Positions 34,102 through 43,917 of a stretch of 64,000 nucleotides of DNA are shown piece after piece. Positions within the stretch are counted from its first letter, which is position 1; every line of letters begins with the position of its first letter. Both the position numbers and the translations under genes were made by a program. The stretch is from Aedes albopictus (lineage: Eukaryota > Arthropoda > Insecta > Diptera > Culicidae), in NCBI RefSeq assembly GCF_035046485.1, contig NC_085136.1, positions 325,342,175-325,406,174 on the forward strand, read 5' to 3'. Under the pieces are notes generated by a model. It was not told the origin of the DNA, searched no databases, and worked only from the letters and a program-made list of their open reading frames with translations.

Positions 34102-35329
34102 CCACTGTTGAAATCTCCGGATTGGGTGACTCAGGAGATCATCCAACAACCGTGCTATGTTCAACTGTAAACCCTAAACCCCCAACATCTACTTACTTGT
34201 CGGCCAGGTACCGCCGGAGACCCTTCTGGAACGTGCTCCCGCCCAGAGCGTGCCGCATCATGCGCAGCACACTGCCGCCCTTCTGGTAGGCGATGGTGTC
34301 GAACACTGTCATCAGATCCGTTTCCACGTAGTGCGACAGCGGTCTCGTGAGGGGCTTGCTGTCCACGTAGAAGGCCGTCTGGACGGCTTCCACGGCGATC
34401 AGCTCTTCGAAGCGAACGCTCGGTTCCACTTCGGCACTGATCATGTACTCGTACAGGGTGGCGAAACCTTCGTTCAGGAAGATGTCGGTCCACCACTTGG
34501 GCGTCACTAGGTTTCCGAAGAACTGATGAACGAACTCGTGGGTGATCGTCGCAATTATCCACTCTTTGTCGCGATTGCTGGCCGTCTGATCGTTGTACAA
34601 CAGATACCGTTCGGCGTACTTCACCAGGCCCCAATTTTCCATGGCACCGAACATGAAACTCGGGATGGCGGCCTGGTCTAGTTTGGGCAGGTCATAGGTC
34701 ATGTCGAAGTACCGTTCGAGCGCACGGATAGTAGCAGCTCCTTTCTCAAGTCCCAGATCGAGCTCGGCCTTGGCGGAAGCTCGCGCGTAGACCTCCATCG
34801 TCAGATGGGTGGGCTCCCGGAGAATGACACGCTTGCTAACGAAGTCGGTTACCATGAACGCCACCAGGTAAGTCGGCATGCGAGGCGTCACTTGGAAACG
34901 GGTAAGCTTCTTCTGGTCTGGTCTGGAATTGGAGGAAGAAATTTTGAAAGATGGGTGATGTCTGTGGGCTCAATGCTCCTTACTGAATGGCGATAGCAGC
35001 GATCGGCATGTTGGAAGTCGCCTTGTAGGACTGCCCACAGCTGATGCTGATTTCGAAGGTAGCCCGAATCCAGGGTTCATCGTAGCAGGGGAAGGCGCTT
35101 CGTGCAAAGCTGGCTTCGAATTGAGTAACGGCGATGTATCGAGTTGTGCCGTCTTCAGCCTGGTATGACGATCGATAGAATCCGGTGAGATCGGTACGTA
35201 GTACGTTGGTGAACTCAATCAGCAGTCGATAGTTGGTGTTCGCTGGTAGCGCTTCTCTGGTGTCGATAACTAGAAACTCCCTTTCTACTTCGATACTGTA
35301 TTCAACCAACGCCACTTCGACTTGATTGG

Positions 35330-36553
35330 TGTGTGTGTGCTTAACGCTGTTTCATCGCTCGCTTTTATAGTTCCGAAATAATCGCGTATTACACGTTTTC
35401 CGAAAAGCTGAAAATTACCGAAACCGCTTTCTAGTCGAAAATCATCCAGTGCTTTACCGATTCAGTGTGTATAATATTTGTGATTCCAGTAAAATCGTAT
35501 TAATACGACGATGAACTCCAGGTCGATGGTTTGTGCAAAAGAAGTTCTTTGCAAGAGTTGCGGTATATGCATATACAACATGGAACAGGGCCTGTACGTT
35601 GTATGTGCTGGACCGTGTAAAAGCTCGCATCACATCTCCTGCATTGGTATGAATCAAGAGAAACGTAGTGCTATATCGCATGACGTAGTATGGATCTGTG
35701 AAGAATGTTTTCCCGTTTTCAACGAATGGCGCAATGCAGACCACAATGCGGGCCAACACACATCATCAGCATCTGAAGCGACGTCAATGCAAACCGAGAT
35801 AACCGAGCTGAAGTCGCAAGTTTCTGTAATAATCGACACTTTACGACAAATGTCATCGCAAATTTCGGATCCTGTAACGACGAATTTTATACATTCCACT
35901 CCGAATACATCTCATGAGCCGATAGATGGATCCCTTAATATCAACGCAGGAGATACAGAACACGATCAAGTTGAGCAGCGTACAATGAAGAAGGTGACAG
36001 AGGATGACGACCGTCTGTTCTCTTTGTTTCTATCAAACATCGACAGTGCTGCTTCTGAAAACGACGTTAGAACGATGGTGCATAGATGTCTTGCTGTCCC
36101 GTCTGAAGACTGCGTGAGAGTTGTAAAACTGATTTCCAATCGTATGGATTGTAGTCTCTTCGACTATATATCTTTCAAAATCGTAATAAAATGGAAATAT
36201 AAGGATCTTGCCATGCTTGCATCGACTTGGCCGGACGGAATACGATACCGTGAATTCTATTGCCGTTCAACTTGGAAACCATGAGCTTTTGTTAGTTTTT
36301 AAGCAAAATATGTAGAATTGTTTCGTTGTTTGAGTGGAAATTATGAATTGTTGAAACTGTAGTGTAATGTAGTCATGTTGTTTTATTATGTATTTTTGGG
36401 TTATGATGATGTTTATTGTATAATTGTTGTAGAATGTTTCGGTATTGTGAAGTATAGGTTTATTTAGTAAGTTATTTATATTTACATTAATCAGTCTGTG
36501 CGACATTGCGTGTCGAAGACGAAGCAAATAAAATAAAATAAAAATAAAAAATA
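35330..36553 (+). mobile_element. ORF1-only LINE inserted in APN-C2 exon 1
   Basis: Has a 5' UTR of about 180 bp, one ORF, and a 3' UTR ending in A-rich aaataaaataaaaataaaaa. No reverse transcriptase follows. The element is antisense to the host gene. Exact ends and target duplication could not be fixed by eye. Confidence 0.82.
35511..36284 (+). CDS. LINE ORF1 protein with PHD-like zinc finger
   Basis: 257 aa, uninterrupted. Residues 13-66 hold a C4HC3-like cluster (CKSCG, then CAGPCKSSHHISC, then WICEECF), a PHD-type finger seen in ORF1 of several insect LINEs. A likely coiled-coil (ITELKSQVSVIIDTLRQM) follows. The C-terminal domain has LFLSNIDSAASENDV, SFKI and the STWPDGIRYREF signature typical of these ORF1 proteins. 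The role in LINEs is RNA binding and chaperoning. The intact frame suggests a recent insertion or retention of function for trans-mobilisation (inference). Confidence 0.85.
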   Translation: MNSRSMVCAKEVLCKSCGICIYNMEQGLYVVCAGPCKSSHHISCIGMNQEKRSAISHDVVWICEECFPVFNEWRNADHNAGQHTSSASEATSMQTEITELKSQVSVIIDTLRQMSSQISDPVTTNFIHSTPNTSHEPIDGSLNINAGDTEHDQVEQRTMKKVTEDDDRLFSLFLSNIDSAASENDVRTMVHRCLAVPSEDCVRVVKLISNRMDCSLFDYISFKIVIKWKYKDLAMLASTWPDGIRYREFYCRSTWKP

Positions 36554-36900
36554 GCTGCAATTTGGTTATCGTAGTCCCGGAGGTATGCAACACGATCTGT
36601 TTGGTTTGCTGTAAGGTGGTCAACTGGATCTGGACTCGTCCACTGTATGAAAACTGGTTCAGATGGACATTCGTATCCAGCTCGAGGGTGTATTGCGTAG
36701 GGATTGAGGTATTCGGTAGCCTGAATGAGGTAAAACTTCTCTCTTTGGCAGCTGCTCCGGCGGAATGTATCAAGTCATCTAGCGGTGAATTGTATCGGTC
36801 AAGTTTGAACCGTTGACCGTGGACGGACACTACGAAGGCAACGAACAGCCAAAGCACCAGCCGTGCTTCCATCTTCAATCTGTGATCTTCCTTTCCAAAC

Positions 36901-37003
36901 TGACTGTTCTATTTCGGGGATTAAATTTATATAATCCACTTCAATGGGTAAACCCTGTCTCCGTGTTTAATGATGTATTGTAAAAAATGTTTAATCTTAT
37001 CGG
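36901..37003 (-). promoter_or_regulatory. Core promoter of APN-C2: GATA, TATA, initiator
   Basis: The minus strand has CCGATAAG (37003-36996), TATATAAA (36933-36926) and an arthropod initiator TCAGT centred at 36901. The TATA start is 32 bp upstream of the initiator A, and the ATG follows 29 bp later. The promoter is well formed even though the gene body is broken. Confidence 0.7.
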
Positions 37004-37090
37004 ATAATTATTGGTCATAATGATTGTCATCGATGGGAACAAATTTGAAGACCATGTATTAGTAACACATAAACCTTATATTAGTGCAAA

Positions 37091-37096
37091 TTTATT
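37091..37096 (-). promoter_or_regulatory. Poly(A) signal of APN-D
   Basis: AATAAA on the minus strand, about 120 bp downstream of the APN-D stop, and only about 90 bp from the APN-C2 GATA motif. Confidence 0.6.
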
Positions 37097-37217
37097 GCGA
37101 TTAGATTATTTGGCGATGACTGACCCAAACCTCTGCATTTCTTATCGAAGTTCTGAGTAAGCTTCTCAAATAAATTCGGCGGATGATTTGGGCGATGAAT
37201 AATGCTGATACAGTGCC

Positions 37218-40200
37218 TCAGTTGAACAGTGCCACTGCCACTGCGCTGACCAGTAGAGTGATGGAAACTGCAATGGTAGCTGCACCGCCATCATCTTCAG
37301 TCGTGGTGGAACCGGCGGTCGTGGTGCTCGGAGCCTGGCTTACTGTGGTGGGACCAGGGGTGACCGTGGGTCCTTCAGTCGTGGTTGGTGGCTCTGGTAC
37401 AATCGAGTCGACGTACTCTTCCACAAAGTTCACCGTAAGGAGTCCTTCGGAGCTTTGCTGCCATGCAAAGTTCGCCTGTACGGTTGCACGGGCCGACTCT
37501 GCCGTTTGGGGTGTGATGTTTTCGCCCAAGTCGGTCAACAGGTCATTGAGCTGTGGAGAAAAGTTGTTAGAATGTTGGAATTCACTTCAGTGTATTTCCT
37601 TGGCCGTGGGTCTTACCATGTTCAATTCTTCCTGATTGTTTGTGCGGGACGCGATATTTGAGATGGCACTGTTGAGAGTGTTGATGCCCAATCGGGAAAT
37701 GAATTCCCTGACCATGTCAGGGTCTCTTAGGAACTCAATCAACGCGTCAACACCGGCCCGTCCACCAGAGTACACTGCTTGTACGATTTGAGTGCGTTCG
37801 GCGGATTTGTAGTTGATCTCAACACCAGCTCCGTTTGAAGCGATTGCGGTTTGCAGGAAGGCCTTCAGGAACTCTTTGTTCTCGGAGCATCCCAGTGCGG
37901 TGATGATCATCGATCTGAAGGCCCAGTTTTGGGTTGAGTAGATACGTTTGTAGAGATGTTGGTACTCAGCTGCATCGGCAGTTCGTAGACCTTGGCAATA
38001 CACAACGGTAGCAATGTCGGGATGTACCTTGACGCCTTCGGTTACTTCCTTTTGGAGAGCTGCCTTGGTACGCTTCAGGCAATCTTCGTTTCCGACCATA
38101 CAGGCCCACGTCGAGATGGTCTGTTTCAAATATTTGTGTAGCAGGGGCTCCGACTCGGAAACTGAGTCGACCTCCAGAGTTGCGTACACCTTCCTGATGA
38201 GGTGGTTCACTAACGTCTAAGATGATATAATAATGATATGTATTGGATTTGCAAATGCAACTGATCCACACTTACCGTGAAGTTTTCATAATCAGGGGTT
38301 CCTCGGAGTTTTCCGTTGAAGTAGGACAGGACATTGTTGGCCGCCGTCCATGGAGCGTATTCCGTTTCGTTCGGCAGATAGGTAAGCAGCTTCATCAAGA
38401 TCTCTAGGTCCAGTCGTCCAGAGCGGGCCAACCAGTACGCGTCATCGATAAGTTGGGCTCGATTAAGCCGATGGATGCTGTCCACGTTGTTGATCAATGC
38501 ATTCGTGATCAGTTCCCAATTAGCATCGTCGTAGTTGACTCGGTAATATCCGACCTGTTGCTTGTTGAATATGATCCACTCATTGGCAGATACGTCGGTG
38601 CTGATACGAGCTGCCTTCGTACTGAGCCAGCTGAAGGTATTCAGATCGTCAAAATCGGCCCTGGACTGCCGAACGAAGTTATACGGGATCATCCAAATGT
38701 TCGTATTGGGAACCTTGCGATCAGAAATGAACCGTTCTTGGGAGATGATCACACTTCCGGTTTCGTAGGTTCGGCGCACACTCAGAACTGGATAGCCCTT
38801 CTCCGTCGCCCATGACTCCATAATATCCTTGACAGTGACTCCGTCCGGAAGGACATTCTTGCCTTGAATAGCCGACTGAAGGCCGGTATACAAATGATCA
38901 GAGTTGGCAGTGTTAAGCTGCCGCGCCGTGAGATAAGCCTTCAGACCAGCAGTCCAGTTATCCTCACCGAGGACGTTACGCATCATGTTCAAAACGCTTC
39001 CAGCTATTTGAATAGGAATGGAGTTAGTCAAATCCAACACCACAATCATCGAGAATCATACTTACACTTGGGATATGCAACACGATCGAACAAACTTCCA
39101 ATCGAGGCCGGAGTATCGGCGTTCCAGGTCATCGGTCGGGTGGAGTCCAGTCCGTCGGGAACCATGGCCGCCTGGATGACCTGGGTGTTGAAAAGTTCCC
39201 AGTAACCAACCTCTGGATAAGCCATGTGCGTGGCATAGTACTCGTAGAGGGTGGCGAAGCCCTCGTTCAGCCAAATGTACTCCCACCATTCGGGGCTGAC
39301 CAAATTTCCAAACCACTGGTGAGCGTACTCGTGGGCAATCACTGTGGCAATGTTGGTTTTGGTGCGATAAGTGCTTAACTCTGAATTGAACAGCAGATAC
39401 TGTTCCCTATAAAGATAAAGATAGCGAATTATTTATGAGCCATTGCCATTTGATCGTCTGCTTGATATCGCTTATCAAGGGTAATTAAGCGATTCGTTCG
39501 ACTAGATCACAATTTAGTCGTATCATTCTCCGCCCGTTACCTGTACGTGACCAGGCCCCAGTTCTCCATTGCACCTGCGGCGAAATCCGGAATGGCGAAC
39601 TGCTTCATTGTTGGCATGTGGTCGTAGTATCCAATACCAAGGTGTGTATCGAGCTTCTCCAGAATGATTTGTCCCGCTTCAACGGCAAAATCGACTTCGT
39701 TTATGGCATTTGCGCGCGCGTGGACACGATGCGTTGCGGGACCTTTGTAAGCAAAGTCCGATACCACAAAGGCCAACAGATACGTAGACATTATTGGAGT
39801 GACTTTGAACTTTGAAATTCGATAATCGCCATCAATCTCGAAGTCGTACTCCATATTGGAATTTGCCGTGTAGAACCTGCTATGGGTGATCTGCAGGGCG
39901 AAGGTAGCCTTCAGGGCCGGCTCGTCGTAACACGGAAAGGCCATGCGTGCACTGGTAGACTCAAATTGTGTAGTTGCCAAGTACACAGTTCTGTTTTGAG
40001 CATCCACATATGAGGACATATAGAACCCATCCTGGTTGTTGGACAATCGGCCGGCGTAAGTCACTGTAAGAATGTAGCTATCGGGGTTCAGCGGATTTAC
40101 ACTTTTGAAAGAGAGCTGTTCAACACGAGTATCGTACGTCCAGGTAGGATCGTCCAGCTCTTGAGGCTCTCCAGCCGTTGGAACCAGCACGAGTTTTGCA

Positions 40201-40541
40201 CTTTGAATCGTAAGGCTGCGGTGATGAACTACAATGGAGTTGGTCGCTGCAACCACGTTCAAATGGATGGCAACCGTTCCTTGGAACTGCCTTTCACCCG
40301 TGTGCACATCCGTGCGCAGCTGAATGTCATAGTGCGTTGGATAGCTGGTCTTCGGCAGACGGTATGATTCATCCACTGCTTGCAGAGGCACAATTTCACT
40401 TTCTTCGGCCGCGAACGCCGGCGCTATTTGTGGAGGATCGTCAACGTTAAATTCACCGGAAAGGGGTCGTTCTGCTGCCGCCGTCCCGAAGGCGGTCAGC
40501 GCCAACCCCAAAAACACCACCGACCACTTGAGGGCGATCAT
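37218..40541 (-). CDS. Aminopeptidase N paralogue D, complete, GPI-anchored type
   Basis: Exons: 40541-39541, 39406-39066, 39003-38276, 38216-37617, 37550-37218. Joined length is 3003 nt, giving 1000 aa with consistent phases. Signal peptide ([18 protein letters not shown]), an acidic pro-region, then [17 protein letters not shown]. It has [22 protein letters not shown] near residue 328, and zinc motif HEYAH near 358 with the third ligand in [13 protein letters not shown]. The Tyr block is DRVAYPK. Near the end is a Thr/Pro-rich stalk ([18 protein letters not shown]) of the O-glycosylated kind, then a hydrophobic tail ([17 protein letters not shown]) typical of a GPI-anchor signal. This is the layout of insect midgut brush-border APNs, which digest peptides in the gut lumen. 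No defect seen. Confidence 0.96.
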
Positions 40542-40655
40542 CCTAATCGTCCCAATTACACGCGAGTACTGCCTTAAGGCGTTGTATTTGAAGTCCTTTT
40601 AACGATGGACTTCAGTGTTGCGATAAGGATCCGGCCGAGGAGCCCAGATAAGATA
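40542..40655 (-). promoter_or_regulatory. Probable APN-D promoter region
   Basis: GATA words on the + strand at 40621-40628 (cgataagg) and 40645-40652 (cagataag). On the minus strand a weak TTAAAA at about 40602 lies about 32 bp before a GCAGT initiator-like site. The TATA assignment is weak. Confidence 0.4.
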
Positions 40656-41333
40656 TGGATTGCAATACAGCGTAACAATGGATGAAGTATATATTGGTTT
40701 ATAATCATAAAACTTTTGCAATCGAGGCTGATTACGTAGATCAGGAAGAATTGTGAGGTTGGTGTGAGTTATTTCGAGTCCACTTTTTGGGTTTATTTTC
40801 TGTACTGAGTATAGAGGAATACTAATTTGTAGAAGAAGAAAAAGTTCCCTGAACGTCGGTGTTATCTTATTCCGGATTTGTACTGTAATTCGATTTTGAT
40901 AGAATCAATTTAGATAAAATATATTTAGGTACTCCCATTGAGGTAACATGATCTGGAAAAAAAATGATTATATTCAGAGCTGGTGAAGTTCTTGAAATTA
41001 GTGATAAGGTTGGTTTACGGCAAAAAAGCAGCTATGGCAGTTGAAGGGAGCTAGTGCGAGTTTAAGGGTGAAAGATGAGGGGAGTTGAGACTATTCAAGG
41101 CTTCCCAAAATCTTTCTTGAGCCTAAGTCATCGGAATATATGTGCTTAACAAGTGGCCTCTAGCTGTATTATGAGTAAGGCTTACACTAACCAGTGATCT
41201 ATTGGAGCATCATGATTGCAATGCATGCTGTACAACCTAAAGCAACTATGTGCTGTATGGTGTGTTTGATGTACGTTTGAGACTCTTCAAGAACTCACTT
41301 GAGTAAAGGTCATCGGATCTACAAACGTAATTA
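40656..41333. other. Unassigned 5' flank of APN-D
   Basis: No gene seen. From 41080 to 41330 a decayed word recurs (attcaaggcttcccaa; cttgagtaaaggtcatcgg), returning at about 41685-41710, an old tandem repeat. Confidence 0.45.
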
Positions 41334-41605
41334 GGCGCTGTTCATAACCTACGTAGACTCAATTTGGGCAATCTCACACCCCTTTCGTCCATACAAAATT
41401 TTCCAATTTTGTATGGACCGTAGACCATTGTTTCCCAAACTTGGCTTTCGCGACCCCCAGTCTGTCGTCACCCGCTTTTTGTAGAACAGCAAAAGCGAGC
41501 CTGCAAGTGGTTGGGGTCGCGGAACGAAGTTTGGGAAGCTATGCCGTAGACTTTGGCCAGACCGTCCGTCCCCCCTCCGAGTCTACGTAGTTTATGAACA
41601 AACCC
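41334..41605. mobile_element. G/C-run palindromic MITE, copy 3, with nested MITE
   Basis: Ends ggcgctgttcataacctacg and, read inward from the right, gggtttgttcataaactacg, flanked by TTA on both sides. A second inverted-repeat element is nested at about 41430-41539. Confidence 0.78.
41430..41539. mobile_element. Nested small MITE inside copy 3
   Basis: The arms gtttcccaaacttgg then cgcgaccccca (left) and cttcccaaacttcg then cgcgacccca (right, read inward) are inverted repeats of about 28 bp. The interruption splits the tagaccat / gtagactttggcc words of the outer element. Confidence 0.75.
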
Positions 41606-41984
41606 TTATTTGTCTGAAGATTCATACTCTCACAGCCTCAGGTGACTACACTCTACCAAATGATGAGTTCAATAACTCTTCAAGGGTCTCCAAGAACTTC
41701 CTTGAGTAAAAGCTGTTGAATATATAAAATCGTAATAATTCTGAAACGACTTAACCCTTTGGAGCCGAAGGGGGCATATATGACCCCAACATAGAAACGG
41801 CTGTATACATTCACTCGTTCGATAAAACAGAATACTGTCTTCAGCAGGGAAAAATGAGAATATTTGTATTTGGGACTTCATTGATAACCTAGAACATCCT
41901 GAACACCATAAAAATTTGATGTAAAAGCTGAAATTGGATGTGGGTTGTGTTATGTATTCATTTAGCCTTCGTCAAGAATATCAA

Positions 41985-42945
41985 AAGGTGTTTCATATTC
42001 TGGGATGTTGTCCTTTAATGAAGTCCTTCAAGTCTACAAGAAGAATTTTATGTATTTTCATCACAAATAATAGCATTGCATAACATTCTGGGATCCGTGA
42101 AGCTCTTGACATCTACAATGTCATTTATAGACACTATAGGGATATTCCAGGTCATTGGAGTTCATAACTACAGGTCTACACTTGTAATAGTAGCCATATC
42201 TGTTATACTGAGTAACGTTGCATAATCAACAACGGTTACTGGAGCAATCTGAAGTCTACCAGCTTATTATAAACCTTTGGGACATTTAGGGTCGTCCAAA
42301 CTGTTCTACATTGAAGTTCTTAAAATCTACAAGAATAACTTTATGTGTTTTCACCACAAACAGTAGTTTTCATAATCTGCTGGGAACCGCGAAGCTCTTG
42401 AAATCTCAAATGTCATTTATAGACAGCACAGGGATATTCCAGGTCAGCCATACTACCTTAGAGTTCAGGACTTCAGGTCTACACTCGTTACAACAGCTAT
42501 ATCTGCTATACTGAGTAACGTTGCATATTTATCCGTGGTTACTGGATCAATCTGAAGTCTACTTTTTTATTATAAATCTTTGGGACATTCAGGTTCGTCC
42601 AAACTGTTCTATAATGAAGTCCTTCGAATCTGCAAGAAAAACTATGTGCTTTCGCCATACATAATAGCGTTGCATAATCTGCTGGGATCCGCGAAGCTCT
42701 CGAAATCTCAAATGTCATTTAGAGACACTGCAGGGATATTCCAGGTCAGCCAAACTACCTTGGAGTTCAGAACTTCAGGTCTATCTTCGTAACAGAAGCC
42801 ATATCTATTTTACTGAGTAACGCTGCATAATCAACCGCAATTACTGGAACAATCTGAAGTCTACTAGCTTATTATAAACTTTTGGGACATTCAGAGTCGT
42901 CCAAACTTTTCTATAATGAAGTCTTTCAAATCTACAAGAATAACT
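41985..42945 (+). repeat. Tandem repeat, unit about 300 bp, about 3 copies
   Basis: The words gggatattccaggtca (42140, 42430, 42736) and gtccaaactgttct (42294, 42598, 42898), and actgagtaacgttgcat, recur in the same order. The array runs straight into the satellite at 42950. Confidence 0.82.
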
Positions 42946-42949
42946 TTGT

Positions 42950-43660
42950 TAATCATATAATCGTAGCTTTGTATAATGAAAGAAGTTACCGTTACACCCG
43001 TAGACTTGAGGATCTAAACTCAAGAACAGTTCGGATGACCAAGGATGGTATTGTCTATTGACATTTCAGGATACTTTCTGAACATGATAGATTACATATA
43101 ATAGCTTTGTATAATGATTGAAGGTAACGTTACACCCGTGGACTTTAGTCTCTAAACTCCAGAACTGTTTGGATGACCAAGGGATCCTGACTGACCTGAT
43201 ATTGTCTGTTAACCTTTTAGAAAACTTGCTGGACATGATAGATAAAAAATAATAGCTTTGTATAATGCAAGAATTTATCGTTACACCCGTAGACTTTAGG
43301 ATCTAAACTCAAGAACAATTTGGATGACGTAGGGTATCTCGACAGATCTGATAATGTCTATTAACCTTTCAGAAGACACACTGGACGTGATAGAATACAA
43401 ATCGTAGCTTTTTTTATTATGAAATAAGTTAACGTTACACCCGCAGACTTTAGGATCGAAACTCAAGAACAGTTTGGATGACCTAGGATATCCCGACTGA
43501 TCTGATACTGTCTGTTGAACTTTCAGGAGGCTTGCTGGATATGATAGGTAACAAATCGTGGCTTTGTATAATGAAAGAAGTTAACGTTACACTCGTAGAC
43601 TTAGGGATCTAAACTCAAGAATAGTTTGGATGACCTAGGATATCCAGAAAAAATATTCTT
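42950..43660 (+). repeat. Second array of the ~155-bp satellite, about 4-5 copies
   Basis: Same unit as 31300-33460 (agctttgtataatgaaagaa, ttacacccgtagactt, tttggatgacctaggatatc). It ends in the same ggatatccag and then the same flank (aataacgcttggaaaaattc near 43730). Confidence 0.92.
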
Positions 43661-43763
43661 CATAATTTTTTACCGTTTTTATGCTATTGGCCACCAAAAC
43701 TACAGAAAAATGTAGAAAAAACTCCATAATAACGCTTGGAAAAATTCCGGCTTGAAAGGGTTA

Positions 43764-43917
43764 GGGTCATTCATTAAGTACGTCACGCTAAAATCGAGAA
43801 TTTTCAACCCCCCTCCCCCCTTCGTACGGGTTTTTCCTATATTTTATACATTGCTTGTCACATTTTCACAAACCCCCCTCCCCCCTGGGCCCGTGACGTA
43901 CTTAATGGATGGCCCCT
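43764..43917. mobile_element. G/C-run palindromic MITE, copy 4
   Basis: Ends gggtcattcattaagtacgt and, read inward from the right, ggggccatccattaagtacg, flanked by TTA on both sides. Two CCCCCCTCCCCCC tracts inside. Confidence 0.83.

Larger units (their letters stand above)
34197..36872 (-). pseudogene. Aminopeptidase N paralogue C2, split by a LINE and 3' incomplete
   Basis: Exon 1 starts at ATG 36872 with signal peptide MEARLVLWLFVAFVVSVHGQ and FRLPNTSIPTQYTLEL. It is open to TTITKLQL near 36556, where an ORF1-only LINE (about 35330-36553) interrupts. Coding resumes at about 35330 (NQVEVALVEYSIEVEREF) to the donor at 34984. The last visible exon, 34922-34197, has [17 protein letters not shown] with the third ligand in [13 protein letters not shown], Tyr block DTIAYQKG and SVLRMMRHALGG. 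There is no donor before the LINE, so it sits in coding sequence, not an intron. The C-terminal half is not found downstream before the 28635 gap. Promoter elements are intact. Probably a pseudogene or an insertion allele. Confidence 0.88.

Noticed and set aside
26673..36872. C1 and C2 as one simple intact gene
   Set aside because: Both contain the SVLRMM block, so straight splicing of all visible exons would duplicate it, and C2 exon 1 is broken. Kept only as an alternative in the findings.
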